Source of the DNA: Flammeovirgaceae bacterium UBA6059
Lineage (GTDB): Bacteria > Bacteroidota > Bacteroidia > Cytophagales > Cyclobacteriaceae
Length of the DNA stretch: 64,000 bases
Direction: 5' to 3'
Assembly: GCA_002435755.1 (NCBI GenBank)
Contig: DIYH01000035.1
Coordinates: forward strand, 372,001-436,000
The notes under the pieces are model-generated. The model saw only the letters and a list, made by a program, of their open reading frames with translations, had not been told where the DNA came from and searched no databases. Made by a program: the position numbers and the translations under genes. This document shows, in pieces, positions 44,459 through 54,315 of the stretch; position 1 is the stretch's first letter, and every line of letters begins with the position of its first letter.

Positions 44459-45774
44459 TGGAAGCATTAGTGATGACAGGCCAGCTTTTGCTGGGTCTTT
44501 CGATTTTAGTGGGGTTGCATGAGCTGGGCCACCTGGTTGCAGCGAAAGCGTTTGGTATGCGGGTGGAAAAATACTCCATTGGCTTTCCTCCAAAGATATG
44601 GGGGTTTCAATATGGTGAAACAGAATACTCCATTGGAGCGATTCCGCTAGGTGGCTTTGTCAAAATATCCGGAATGGTAGACGAGTCTCTGGACACCAAG
44701 TCGTTAATTGAAGATCCGGAACCCTGGGAGTTCAGGGCCAAACCAGCGTGGCAAAGACTAATTGTTATGATGGGTGGGATCATCGTTAATGTCATCACAG
44801 GTATTGTCATCTTCATTATTCTTGTTTTCAACAATGGCGAATCATACATCTCCAAAGATGAGGTCAACAAATACGGTATAGTTGCCTACGAACTTGGTCA
44901 GGAGATTGGATTCCGGACAGGGGATAAGATCATTCGGATCAATGGACAGGACTTTGAAAAATTCAATGATGTCAGAAGTCCTGATGTATTGCTAAGCGAC
45001 GATGGCTTCTACACCGTAGAGCGCTCTGGTGCCGAGATCAATATTCCTATTCCTTCTGATTTTCTTGATAAGTTCTCTGAAAAGGACGCAGCTGCGAATT
45101 TTATCGACATAAGGTTTCCGTTCGGTGTAGGACAAGTAATGGAGGGCTCTGCGGCGGAGGCTGGTGGTCTCAGGGAAGGAGACGAATTTGTAACAGTCAA
45201 TGGTCAGTCTGTGGAGTTTTTTGATCTTTTCAAAGCCCAACTCGAAGAGAACCGTGGAAATACCATCACAGCACAAGTAAAACGTGGTGGAGCAACTGAA
45301 GAACTAGAGTTTAAGGTTACTCCAGAAGGCACGTTAGGATTCTATCCTTCTCAGGACCTGGAGTTTGCACACATCGACTACACCTTTGGTGAGGCCATTG
45401 GCAAGGGTACCCAGCAGGCATTCGGCGTTGTTTGGGTTAATGTCAAGGCGTTTGGCAAGATGTTTAGTGGTGATGTTGACCCACGTAAGAGTCTGTCTGG
45501 CCCTATTGGAATCGCCAAGATATTCGGAGGCACATGGGACTGGGGCAATTTCTGGAGGATTACCGGTCTGATCTCTATGATTTTAGCCTTTATGAACTTC
45601 TTACCTATTCCTGCACTTGATGGAGGTCACGTGGTATTCCTTACCTATGAGATAGTCTCAGGGCAAAAGCCTTCTGATCGTTTTCTTGAAAATGCTCAGA
45701 AAGTCGGTATGGTCATTCTTTTGGGGCTGATGGGCTTTGCCATCTTCAACGACATTTTTAAGCTGTTTGCCTAG
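44458..45774 (+). CDS. rseP: RseP-type site-2 intramembrane zinc protease
   Basis: A protein of 438 residues. The first membrane helix carries the zinc motif His21-Glu-Leu-Gly-His25 (LVGLHELGHLVAAKAFG). Two PDZ-like regions lie in the periplasmic part (about residues 130-215 and 215-295, with VMEGSAAEAGGLREGDEF). The late helix has NFLPIPALDGGHVVF, whose LDG supplies the third zinc ligand. RseP cleaves anti-sigma factors and remnant signal peptides in the membrane. The TAATG overlap couples it to dxr, an arrangement known from several phyla. Its end overlaps the convergent OmpA-protein gene by four bases. Confidence 0.95.
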   Translation: MEALVMTGQLLLGLSILVGLHELGHLVAAKAFGMRVEKYSIGFPPKIWGFQYGETEYSIGAIPLGGFVKISGMVDESLDTKSLIEDPEPWEFRAKPAWQRLIVMMGGIIVNVITGIVIFIILVFNNGESYISKDEVNKYGIVAYELGQEIGFRTGDKIIRINGQDFEKFNDVRSPDVLLSDDGFYTVERSGAEINIPIPSDFLDKFSEKDAAANFIDIRFPFGVGQVMEGSAAEAGGLREGDEFVTVNGQSVEFFDLFKAQLEENRGNTITAQVKRGGATEELEFKVTPEGTLGFYPSQDLEFAHIDYTFGEAIGKGTQQAFGVVWVNVKAFGKMFSGDVDPRKSLSGPIGIAKIFGGTWDWGNFWRITGLISMILAFMNFLPIPALDGGHVVFLTYEIVSGQKPSDRFLENAQKVGMVILLGLMGFAIFNDIFKLFA

Positions 45775-47756
45775 TCATTTTGAATTTCCGGTCGGGTGAT
45801 CTCAAACTCGACCCGACGATTGATCGCTTTAGCCTCTTCAGAGAACCCTTCGACGAGTGGTTGGCTACTGCCAAATCCTTCATGCGTGACCCTTTCAGCT
45901 TCTATCCCACCAAAGATGACAATGTAATCCCTGATATTCTGGGCACGCTCCTTTGACAGTTTAAGATTAAAATCGGATGAGCCGTCTGAATCAGTATGAC
46001 CGGAGATCTTGATCTTAAAGTCGGGATTGTCATACATGAAATTAACAATCTTATTGAGGTCACCGTACATCTGACTTTGAAGGTCCGCCATACCATTAGC
46101 AAACTCGATCGACTCAAACTGTATCCTACTTGAGATGGCCTCTGTCGTAAGGTTGAACTCCCTCGGGCCATCAAGAAAGAACATCTCTTCTATCCTGAAG
46201 AAATCATCCCCCTGGATCACTAGTAGGTAGTTGCGCTGATTAATGAGGTCAAACTCAAAACCGCCCTGATCATTAAGAAACTGCGGTGCTACTTCCACCC
46301 CCTGGTCCAGATCGATGATGGATACGATACCTCCGAACGGGTCTCCGGTATTACCATCAGTGAGTGATCCGGTCACTGGTGTGGTGGCCAAAGGTTGGGC
46401 CTCCATAGGAAGAGGAAAAGAGTAAACGTCGAGTTTGGTCAGGTCATCTGAGACCGATCTTGCATAAAAAAGGCGGTTTGCCTTGGAGTCAATAGTAAAA
46501 TAATATTCGCTACCGCGACCATTGACGAGGGGTCCAATATTCGAAGGTTCTAGCCAGTTACCATTCTCGCTGTAGGTCTTGTAGATATCAAACTCTCCAA
46601 AATTGTACAGTTGACCATTAGAACTGAAGTACAATACTCTAAACTCCGGATGGAAGAACGGGCTAACATCGTTCCTTCGGGTGTTCACAACAGGACCAAG
46701 GTTTTTGGCCGGTTGCCAATTCCCTGATTTATCCTTCACGGAATAATAAATATCTGAAAGTCCGAACCCTCCTATCCTGTCAGACGCAAAGAAAAGCGTG
46801 TCCTCGTTCATCGATAAAGAAGGCTGTGAGTCCCACCCCACACTATTGATATTCGGACCTAGATTCACCGCTAGGTTCCATGTGCTGTCAGCGTCCAGGG
46901 TGGCCATATAAAGATCACAACTCCCAAAGCCATCAGGTGACTCACATCTGGAAAAATACAAGCGCTGACCGTCTCTACTCTGAAAAGCTGAGCCCTCATT
47001 GTAAATAGTATTGATCTTGTCAAGAGGTTTATTCAGTGACCAGAGTCTACCGTCAAAACCACTGGAGTAGAGGTCTTCATTTTTGATGGTTTGCAGTCCT
47101 CGCTGTGTCTCCTCCCTCCTTGATGTATAAATAAGCTGTTTGTTATCGGCACTAAGTGATGGTCCATAGTCCGCGTCGCGTGTATTTACGGTGGGCCCGA
47201 TATTGAGCAGAACACCTCTCGGAGGACGCAAAGTATCTATTGTTTTCCTGTATTCTACGAGTTCGTAATAGTAGTCCAACGGCACATACCGCTGGGTCTC
47301 CTGTATGTTGAGCGTATCGTAGTATATCTCAATCTCCTGGAGGTTGACACCTTCATGATGGTGCCTCAGGACGAGCTTGTAGAGCATCCTGGCTTCCTCC
47401 ATGTTGCCATAGAGCTCGGTCAGCTTTGCAAGTCGCCATATCCAGTACGTATCTTTGTAGAAGTTCTCTACCGCAAATCTTTTGACATAATCTTTCAGCC
47501 GAACGTAGAGCTTCTCCCAGTCCTTTTTCTCTTCAAGTTCACGAAGTTTCTGCAGTTTAGACTTATCATAATAATCCGTAATCCGGTTCATGTTTTTGAA
47601 GTCGTAGATATTGAAATTGACTTCTGTCGAAAACTCTTCAGCTTCTTCTGTATTTCTGTCTTTGCGCTTCTTTTTTTGGGCCAGAGATGGGAAGTCTACT
47701 ATCAGCAGAGCTGAAAAAAGTAATAAACAAACAATGACGCTTGACCTGCGAATCAA
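45771..47756 (-). CDS. OmpA-family protein with PD40 repeats (PorE-like architecture)
   Basis: A 661-residue protein. Signal peptide (VIVCLLLFSALLIVDFPSLAQ), then a TPR-like helical region (about residues 50-140), a propeller of PD40 repeats (about 170-440: GPSLSADNKQLIYTSRR, PSLSMNEDTLFFASDR, PFFHPEFRVLYFSSNG), a carboxypeptidase-regulatory-like domain (PVTGSLTDGNTGDPFGG) and a C-terminal OmpA peptidoglycan-binding domain (GHTDSDGSSDFNLKLSKERAQNIRDYI). This order is that of PorE of the type IX secretion system, but Bacteroidota often have several paralogues with the same layout. It anchors to peptidoglycan in the periplasm. porQ lies 2.6 kb away, behind lon. Confidence 0.88.
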   Translation of the reverse strand: MIRRSSVIVCLLLFSALLIVDFPSLAQKKKRKDRNTEEAEEFSTEVNFNIYDFKNMNRITDYYDKSKLQKLRELEEKKDWEKLYVRLKDYVKRFAVENFYKDTYWIWRLAKLTELYGNMEEARMLYKLVLRHHHEGVNLQEIEIYYDTLNIQETQRYVPLDYYYELVEYRKTIDTLRPPRGVLLNIGPTVNTRDADYGPSLSADNKQLIYTSRREETQRGLQTIKNEDLYSSGFDGRLWSLNKPLDKINTIYNEGSAFQSRDGQRLYFSRCESPDGFGSCDLYMATLDADSTWNLAVNLGPNINSVGWDSQPSLSMNEDTLFFASDRIGGFGLSDIYYSVKDKSGNWQPAKNLGPVVNTRRNDVSPFFHPEFRVLYFSSNGQLYNFGEFDIYKTYSENGNWLEPSNIGPLVNGRGSEYYFTIDSKANRLFYARSVSDDLTKLDVYSFPLPMEAQPLATTPVTGSLTDGNTGDPFGGIVSIIDLDQGVEVAPQFLNDQGGFEFDLINQRNYLLVIQGDDFFRIEEMFFLDGPREFNLTTEAISSRIQFESIEFANGMADLQSQMYGDLNKIVNFMYDNPDFKIKISGHTDSDGSSDFNLKLSKERAQNIRDYIVIFGGIEAERVTHEGFGSSQPLVEGFSEEAKAINRRVEFEITRPEIQND

Positions 47757-47789
47757 ATCAAATCGGATTTAAAAATTGAAGTTCCTCGA

Positions 47790-47801
47790 AATTGATCAAT
47801 T
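47790..47801. promoter_or_regulatory. AATTGATCAATT palindrome in the lon control region
   Basis: A perfect 12-base palindrome, 107 bases before the lon start and 34 bases before the start of the divergent OmpA-protein gene. A+T-rich palindromes arise by chance fairly often, so the site is only a candidate operator. Confidence 0.3.
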
Positions 47802-47907
47802 ATAAAAATAAATTGGCACAGGGCTTGCAAATAAATGGTTCTCACAAGATTTGACGACAAAATGAGCAATAGTACTGCCATTTTGACATCTACATAGTTA
47901 ACGATAT

Positions 47908-50385
47908 ATGAAGGACGATGAATATAATTCACCAAGGCTTTTCACCTCTCAACTAGCTGGTGAGGAATCTGAGGAGTTGATCCAGTTGATCACCCCAGAT
48001 ACAGGTGAAAACTTTGATGCAGACGAGCTGCCTGACGAGCTGCCAATATTACCAATCAGAAATACAGTGCTTTTTCCCGGTGTGGTTATTCCAATCACTG
48101 TCGGTCGACAAAAATCAATACGTCTTGTTAAGAAGGCTTATCGGGGCAATAAAATTCTCGGAGTAGTCGCTCAAAAAAATGCTAAGAGCGATGACCCAAC
48201 CAGCAAGGACCTATATGGTGTTGGTACGGTCGCACGGATCATCAAGATGCTCGTGTTACCCGATGGGAACACTACGATCATCATTCAAGGCAGGAGTCGA
48301 TTTAAGATCAATGAGATCATACAGGAAAACCCTTATATCTCTGCCAGCTATACCATACTCAAGGACAGTTTTCCTCCTAAAAAAAAGCGAGAGACCAAAG
48401 CGGTCATCCAGTCTCTGAAGGAGGCTGCTTCTAAAATTATCAAGCTCAATCCAGAGCTACCGCAAGAAGCACAGGTTGCCTTGGACAACATTGAGAGCAC
48501 GACCTTTTTGACCCATTTCTTATCGTCAAACATCAATGCCGAGGTTGGGGAGAAGCAGAAGCTTCTGGAACAGGATGATGCACTCCTTCGGTCAGAGCAG
48601 CTTTTAGAGTTTATGCTCAAAGACATCCAGATGCTAGAGCTTAAGCAGGAGATCCAAAACAAGGTACATTCAGATATTGATCAGCAGCAGCGAGACTATT
48701 TCCTAAGGCAACAGCTAAAAATCCTTCAGAACGAACTTGGACAAGAAGGACCAGACAAAGATCTGGAAAACCTTCGATCAAAAGCGGTAGAGAAGAACTG
48801 GCCTGAGGAGGTAGCATTGCATTTTAAGAAAGAATTGGACAAGATCTACAGAATGAACCCTGCAGCTGCCGAGTACCCTGTAGCTATGTCCTATGCCGAG
48901 TTGCTGGTTGACCTGCCCTGGAATGAATACACGGAAGATAACTTCGATCTTAAGCGAGCTAAAAAAATTCTCGATAGAGACCACTTCGGACTAGACAAGG
49001 TCAAGGACCGGATCATTGAGTACTTGGCCGTACGTAAGCTTAAGAATGACCTCAAAGGTCCCATCTTATGCCTCTATGGACCTCCTGGTGTTGGGAAGAC
49101 CTCTTTAGGAAGATCTATAGCCGAGGCACTAGAGCGCAAGTACGTACGAATGTCTCTGGGTGGTGTGCATGATGAAGCTGAGATCAGAGGTCATCGAAAG
49201 ACTTATATTGGCGCCATGCCTGGCAAGGTGATCCAAAATATCAACAAGGTCAAGTCATCTAATCCCGTATTCATCCTGGATGAGATCGACAAAGTAAGTT
49301 CTGATTTTCGCGGAGACCCTTCTTCTGCGCTCCTGGAAGTGCTGGATCCGGAGCAAAACTTCAGCTTTAAGGACAACTATCTTGAGGTGGATTATGATCT
49401 TTCGAAGGTACTTTTTATAGCTACCGCCAATTCTCTCGATACGATACAACCAGCATTGAGAGATAGAATGGAGATCATTGACCTTACTGGCTATACACTG
49501 GAAGAGAAGACTGAAATCGCCAAAAAACACCTCATACCGAAGCAACGTGAAGAGCATGGACTCAAGGCAAGCCAGGTGAGCTTTGATAAGAAGGCTGTCG
49601 TAAAAGTCATCGAAGGATATACCCGAGAATCCGGAGTGAGAAACCTTGAACGTAAGATTGGCGCTGTAGTGCGTAATGTAGCCAAGTCGATCGCCATGGA
49701 GGAGGAGTATGATCCCAAGATCAAGGCGGCCACTGTCCAGGAGATTTTGGGTACGGAGACTTTTGACAAGGAACTATATGAAAATGATGCCCTACCGGGA
49801 ATAGTCACCGGATTAGCCTGGACCCCTGTAGGAGGAGAGATCCTCTACATCGAGTCGAGCCTGAGCCGAGGCAAGGGTAAGCTGACCCTCTCCGGCCAAC
49901 TTGGTGACGTCATGAAAGAATCTGCTATGACGGCACTCTCGTATCTCAAGTCTAACTCCGAGGCATTGGGCATTCACTACAAGGTATTTGATAATTATGA
50001 CCTGCATGTGCATGTACCTGCAGGTGCTGTCCCAAAGGATGGCCCTTCAGCAGGGATTACCATGCTCACTTCACTGGCATCTATTTTCACTCAACGCAAG
50101 GTGAAGAATAAAATAGCCATGACGGGTGAGATCACCTTGCGTGGCAAAGTGCTTCCGGTAGGTGGTATCAAAGAAAAAATACTAGCCGCAAGACGTGCAG
50201 GCATCAGCGAGATCATACTTTGCTATAAAAACAAAAAGGACATTGAGGAAATCAATCCTAGTTATATCAAAAACCTCAAGATCCACTTTGTGTCCAACAT
50301 TGATGAGGTGTTGGAACTGGCATTGCTCAAAGAAAAGGTAAAACAGCCCATGCAATTTATTATCGAAGAAAAAGCCAGCGCTTGA
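47908..50385 (+). CDS. lon: ATP-dependent protease Lon
   Basis: An 825-residue protein. The LAN substrate domain begins near residue 45 (PDELPILPIRNTVLFPGVVIPI). The AAA+ module has Walker A GPPGVGKTSL (residues 391-400) and Walker B VFILDEIDK. The proteolytic domain has the dyad Ser714 in PKDGPSAGITM and Lys757 in VGGIKEK. The N-terminal extension of about 45 acidic residues is typical of Bacteroidota. Lon degrades misfolded proteins and specific regulators in the cytosol. Its stop overlaps the porQ start (TGATG). Confidence 0.97.
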   Translation: MKDDEYNSPRLFTSQLAGEESEELIQLITPDTGENFDADELPDELPILPIRNTVLFPGVVIPITVGRQKSIRLVKKAYRGNKILGVVAQKNAKSDDPTSKDLYGVGTVARIIKMLVLPDGNTTIIIQGRSRFKINEIIQENPYISASYTILKDSFPPKKKRETKAVIQSLKEAASKIIKLNPELPQEAQVALDNIESTTFLTHFLSSNINAEVGEKQKLLEQDDALLRSEQLLEFMLKDIQMLELKQEIQNKVHSDIDQQQRDYFLRQQLKILQNELGQEGPDKDLENLRSKAVEKNWPEEVALHFKKELDKIYRMNPAAAEYPVAMSYAELLVDLPWNEYTEDNFDLKRAKKILDRDHFGLDKVKDRIIEYLAVRKLKNDLKGPILCLYGPPGVGKTSLGRSIAEALERKYVRMSLGGVHDEAEIRGHRKTYIGAMPGKVIQNINKVKSSNPVFILDEIDKVSSDFRGDPSSALLEVLDPEQNFSFKDNYLEVDYDLSKVLFIATANSLDTIQPALRDRMEIIDLTGYTLEEKTEIAKKHLIPKQREEHGLKASQVSFDKKAVVKVIEGYTRESGVRNLERKIGAVVRNVAKSIAMEEEYDPKIKAATVQEILGTETFDKELYENDALPGIVTGLAWTPVGGEILYIESSLSRGKGKLTLSGQLGDVMKESAMTALSYLKSNSEALGIHYKVFDNYDLHVHVPAGAVPKDGPSAGITMLTSLASIFTQRKVKNKIAMTGEITLRGKVLPVGGIKEKILAARRAGISEIILCYKNKKDIEEINPSYIKNLKIHFVSNIDEVLELALLKEKVKQPMQFIIEEKASA

Positions 50386-51416
50386 TGCTTTATAGACTGG
50401 TTGGGTTCGTTTTATTAATAACTCCATTGGTGGCCGTTGGGCAGATTGGAGGCTCTCGTTCCTATGATTTTTTGAACCTACCAGTCAACGCCAGAATGTC
50501 AGCTACGGGTGGGCAAGGTATCTCACTGGCAGGTCAGGATTACAATCAGTGGTTGGCTAATCCAGCAGCAATAGACTCTGCTTCGATTGGAGGAGCTTCG
50601 ATCAATTTTATGGATTATTTTGCCGGAACCAGCTACACCAATGTATCATACGTCTTTGATCATAATAGCCTTCCTAATGAACTGACTGGTCTTGCCGTTG
50701 GATTTCAATACCTAGGACATGGCACGATGGAGTCATTTGATCCTGCTGGCAACTCTCTGGGGACTTTCGATGCTAACGAACTTGCATTTACGATAGGTAC
50801 AAGTCATCAGCTAGGCCCTTTCGTACTTGGAGCCAACTTAAAGTATGTTGCTTCAAATATCGATGCGTTCAGTTCGTCTGCATTACTAATGGATATCGGG
50901 GGGCTATTCTATCCTACCGGAAATGATCAATTATCGGTAGGCCTTACTTTTCGCAACTTTGGATTTGTCCTGAGTGACTATAGTGAGTCAAGTGATTCGG
51001 CAGTACCATTTGATGTACAGGTTGGCGCGACTTTCAAACCGCAATATATGCCGGTGAGGTTTACCATCACGGCGTACAATCTCACACGCGATGATGTGGT
51101 GTACTTTGACCAACAGATTGAGGATAGCAATGAACAGGAACCCGGGTTCTCAGAGCAACTATTCCGTAGGATGAACTTTGGCTTCGAATTTATGTTAAGT
51201 GAAAACTTTCAGTTACAGGCCGGGTATAACCACCTGACCAGGAAAGAGTTGAGGTTAAATCAGGTTTCCGGAGGGGCCGGGTTTAGCTTTGGAATGCTTG
51301 TGAAGGTCAAACGGATTGGTCTCAACTACGGTAGAGCATTCTACCATACCGCTGGAGCATCTAACTTCTTCAGCATTAATACTAACATCAATCATTTTAT
51401 CAAGAAGAAATCATGA
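50385..51416 (+). CDS. porQ: Type IX secretion system protein PorQ
   Basis: The protein has 343 residues from the ATG that overlaps the lon stop by one base. A signal peptide (LVGFVLLITPLVAVGQ) precedes an outer-membrane barrel of the PorV/PorQ type: GGSRSYDFLNLPVNARMSATGGQGISLAGQDYNQWLANPA at the N-terminus and repeated strand-turn patterns to the end. PorQ sits in the outer membrane and works with PorU, PorV and PorZ in attaching secreted proteins to the surface. Its stop overlaps the hslU start (ATGA), so porQ is sandwiched between two proteases. Confidence 0.92.
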   Translation: MLYRLVGFVLLITPLVAVGQIGGSRSYDFLNLPVNARMSATGGQGISLAGQDYNQWLANPAAIDSASIGGASINFMDYFAGTSYTNVSYVFDHNSLPNELTGLAVGFQYLGHGTMESFDPAGNSLGTFDANELAFTIGTSHQLGPFVLGANLKYVASNIDAFSSSALLMDIGGLFYPTGNDQLSVGLTFRNFGFVLSDYSESSDSAVPFDVQVGATFKPQYMPVRFTITAYNLTRDDVVYFDQQIEDSNEQEPGFSEQLFRRMNFGFEFMLSENFQLQAGYNHLTRKELRLNQVSGGAGFSFGMLVKVKRIGLNYGRAFYHTAGASNFFSINTNINHFIKKKS

Positions 51417-52801
51417 TCAATAACGATAAATACTTTACCCCAAAAGAAATCGTAGCTGAGCTCGATAAATACATCATAGGTCAGCACGATGCAAAGCGTA
51501 ATGTGGCCATAGCACTGCGTAATCGATGGAGAAGAATGAACGTGAAGTCGGACATCCAAAATGAAATTGTGCCTAACAATATACTTATGATTGGTGCAAC
51601 AGGTGTGGGTAAAACAGAAATTGCAAGAAGGCTGGCCAAGATCGCCGATGCACCATTTACCAAAGTGGAAGCATCAAAGTTTACCGAAGTAGGCTATGTA
51701 GGGCGAGATGTAGAGAGTATGGTCAGAGACCTGGTCGAGCAGGCTGTCAATATGGTGAGGATCAGCAAAAAGGCAGAAGTAATGCATAAAGCCGAAGATA
51801 TCGTAGAAGGTATCATCCTTGACGCCCTAATACCGCCGGTGAAGTCAACTAACGGAGCTAAGCAAGCTGTGACAACTGAGCAGCCCCAAAATGATGCAGA
51901 GCTTAATGAAAGTACCAGGGAACGTTTTAGAGAAAAGATCAAAAAAGGTGAGCTCGATGATCGCAAAATCGAGATCAACGTAAAGCAGCCTTCTAATCCA
52001 GGTATTGGCATGATCGGTGGTGGAATGATGGATGAATCTTCTATGATCAACCTTCAGGACATGCTGAGTAATATGATGCCCAAGAAGAACAAAAAAAGAA
52101 GGGTAACCATTGCAGAGGCTAAAAAACTACTTCTGGAAGAAGAAGCCGCCAAGCTGATCGACATGGACGAGGTAAAAGAAGAGGCCATCAACAAAGCCCA
52201 GAACACCGGTATCGTATTTATAGATGAGATTGACAAAATCGCAGGTGGAAGTCGAAAAGGCGGTGGCGGACCAGATGTAAGTCGTGAGGGAGTGCAACGA
52301 GACTTGCTCCCTATTGTAGAAGGCAGTGCTGTTAATACCAAGTACGGCATCATTCATACAGATCATATCCTGTTTGTAGCTGCGGGCGCTTTCCATGTTG
52401 CCAAACCATCAGATCTAATTCCTGAGCTTCAAGGCCGCTTCCCAATCAGGGTAGAGCTCGAAAACCTTACCAAGGACGACTTCCTCAAGATCTTGAAAGA
52501 ACCTAAGAATGCTTTGACCAAACAGTACACGGCTTTGATCGAAGCGGAAGACGTTTCACTGACCTTTGAAGATGATGCACTGGAAGAACTAGCTGATATT
52601 GCCTTCCGTGTGAATGAAGAAGTGGAAAACATTGGTGCCCGTAGGCTTCATACTGTAATGAGCAAGCTGCTCAATGAATTTCTATTTGATATTCCTGACA
52701 CCATTGTACCGAACTCCAAGATTGTGGTCAATCGAGATATGGTAAAAGAAAAACTATCAGGATTGGTGCAGGATAAGGATCTGAGCCAGTATATACTTTA
52801 A
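51413..52801 (+). CDS. hslU: HslU ATPase subunit of the HslUV protease
   Basis: A 462-residue protein. The N-terminus FTPKEIVAELDKYIIGQHDAKRNVAIALRNRWRRM is diagnostic. Walker A is GATGVGKTEI and Walker B is GIVFIDEIDKIA. The I domain (about residues 110-220) precedes the Walker B motif. The C-terminus ends in LSQYIL, the tail that inserts into HslV. HslU unfolds substrates for the HslV peptidase. hslV is not in this window, so it must be encoded elsewhere. It is the last gene of the lon-porQ-hslU run and is convergent with a glycosyltransferase gene after seven bases. Confidence 0.95.
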   Translation: MINNDKYFTPKEIVAELDKYIIGQHDAKRNVAIALRNRWRRMNVKSDIQNEIVPNNILMIGATGVGKTEIARRLAKIADAPFTKVEASKFTEVGYVGRDVESMVRDLVEQAVNMVRISKKAEVMHKAEDIVEGIILDALIPPVKSTNGAKQAVTTEQPQNDAELNESTRERFREKIKKGELDDRKIEINVKQPSNPGIGMIGGGMMDESSMINLQDMLSNMMPKKNKKRRVTIAEAKKLLLEEEAAKLIDMDEVKEEAINKAQNTGIVFIDEIDKIAGGSRKGGGGPDVSREGVQRDLLPIVEGSAVNTKYGIIHTDHILFVAAGAFHVAKPSDLIPELQGRFPIRVELENLTKDDFLKILKEPKNALTKQYTALIEAEDVSLTFEDDALEELADIAFRVNEEVENIGARRLHTVMSKLLNEFLFDIPDTIVPNSKIVVNRDMVKEKLSGLVQDKDLSQYIL

Positions 52802-52808
52802 TGACCAA

Positions 52809-53813
52809 CTAGTCATTCGTTCTTGAGAATATCTTTTTCCATGTTAAGGAATTGTCTTGCATTTTATTAAAAAATAGACTTCCCCATTCATTTTCGAATG
52901 ATCGATCTAGGTTGTGATCATCCCAAATAGACTGAATTAGATTGATAAACCTGTAGCGGTGTTCACTTATTTTGAGTAAAGTTTTTGATCTTATCTCTTT
53001 GGGATCAATACTCTTACCAATAAGCTTCTGGATACCAGCCTCTACAGCCTTTGGATTATCATCCACCCACTCTACATATTCACTTTCAAAAAACTCATCT
53101 CTACCTCCGTGATTATGAGTCGTAACAACCGGAAGGCCAGCAAGCAGATATTGAATACTTGCGTACATAGCGCCTTCTTCTGCGGAGAGACAAAGGCCAA
53201 CATGAGATTGATTGAGAAAATAGTTGATTTTCTTAGAATCTAAGAATTGGAACTCACCTGATTCCATTTGATTAAGCCAAACACCATTATTAAGTCGGTC
53301 TTTGATCTTCGGATCGCCCTCTGTTTCATTTATAAAACCTATTAACGCGAGACCTTCTACCAGATTTGCCAGATAATGCCTCTTGTAAGGAAGAACTCTT
53401 GCATCATATATCGCCCTATACACTTTCGGCAACCCCATTGAAAAAAAAACATTTTCATCGATCAGCGCATTATGATTAAAGAATATCGACTCCACTCCGT
53501 ACTTTTTTAGAAGTTCATTTTCTTGTGGTGTATTGGCTAAAAAAATCACTTTATGTTTGAAAAAGACTCTATTGAACCTTCGAATATGTAGATATACCCA
53601 GCGCGCACTCCTTTCTTTAATTATCCAAGTACTTATAAAAAGCCAGTACACTCGTTTGTTAATGAGGGAAAGCGCTAGACAATAAAGAAAACCAAATGGC
53701 TGTTTTCTATCGAATGGATATGCGGAAATAAAGATGTACGGATCTTTACTTATCAGGCCAAGGGTGTCCCATGTGATAATGGGGTGCCTGACTATTTTCC
53801 ACCAATTAGGCAC
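52809..53813 (-). CDS. GT4-like glycosyltransferase
   Basis: A 334-residue protein without a signal peptide. The C-terminal half shows the GT-B donor site: HVGLCLSAEEGAMYASIQYLLAGLPVVTTHNHGGRDEFF, with the glutamate pair and GGRDEF typical of GT4-type enzymes. The N-terminal half (KIVRHPIITWDTLGLISKDPYIFISAYP) is the acceptor domain. The nucleotide sugar and acceptor are unknown, though a surface polysaccharide or lipid is the usual role. Base composition is clearly richer in A+T than hslU, suggesting transfer. Its start overlaps the end of the SixA-like gene by eight bases on the same strand. Confidence 0.8.
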   Translation of the reverse strand: MPNWWKIVRHPIITWDTLGLISKDPYIFISAYPFDRKQPFGFLYCLALSLINKRVYWLFISTWIIKERSARWVYLHIRRFNRVFFKHKVIFLANTPQENELLKKYGVESIFFNHNALIDENVFFSMGLPKVYRAIYDARVLPYKRHYLANLVEGLALIGFINETEGDPKIKDRLNNGVWLNQMESGEFQFLDSKKINYFLNQSHVGLCLSAEEGAMYASIQYLLAGLPVVTTHNHGGRDEFFESEYVEWVDDNPKAVEAGIQKLIGKSIDPKEIRSKTLLKISEHRYRFINLIQSIWDDHNLDRSFENEWGSLFFNKMQDNSLTWKKIFSRTND

Positions 53814-54306
53814 GAACGTTTAGCGTTTTAGGAAGTAATAGAAATAGTCTTGAACCTCCCCCAAAATTCACTTCATTCCAACTATTGACTTCAAATCTGA
53901 TCCCGACCACACCGCAAGTAGGGATGTTATCAATAGAGGTGCTCGCCAGACGATTGGCACAATCCGTAAAGCCTGGGTTGTGCCCAAAGATCATCATTGT
54001 AGTAACTCCAGTCTCTTGTTCTCGAACCACTGATAATATCTCTGAAGACGAAGCGTGATACAAACGTTGATCTTCAATGATACTATGCATAGACAGCTGT
54101 TGATCCCATATCGTCTTAGCCGTAACAATAGCACGCTTAGCAGGGCTCGATACAAAATGCTCTGCCTGGATTCCCTGTTTGACAAGATAATCCGCCATTC
54201 TGGGGGTGTCCCGCTTTCCGCGTTTATTAAGAGGGCGGTCAAAATCAGACAGATGTGGGTAGTCCCAGCTGGACTTGGCATGTCTTACCAGAATAAGCGT
54301 TTTCAT
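53806..54306 (-). CDS. SixA-type histidine phosphatase
   Basis: A 166-residue protein from the ATG at 54306, where an upstream GTG adds only three residues. The catalytic RHG-type motif is LILVRHAKSSWDYP, with the phosphorylated His at residue 9. The second histidine is in MIFGHNPGFTDCANRL. The acidic and arginine elements are in DFDRPLNKRGKRDTPRMADYL and FVSSPAKRAIVTAKTIW. SixA in E. coli dephosphorylates the phosphohistidine of HPt domains and of the PTS-Ntr protein; the target here is unknown. It is co-directional with, and overlaps, the GT4-like gene. Confidence 0.9.
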   Translation of the reverse strand: MKTLILVRHAKSSWDYPHLSDFDRPLNKRGKRDTPRMADYLVKQGIQAEHFVSSPAKRAIVTAKTIWDQQLSMHSIIEDQRLYHASSSEILSVVREQETGVTTMMIFGHNPGFTDCANRLASTSIDNIPTCGVVGIRFEVNSWNEVNFGGGSRLFLLLPKTLNVRA

Positions 54307-54315
54307 GTCATTCAC

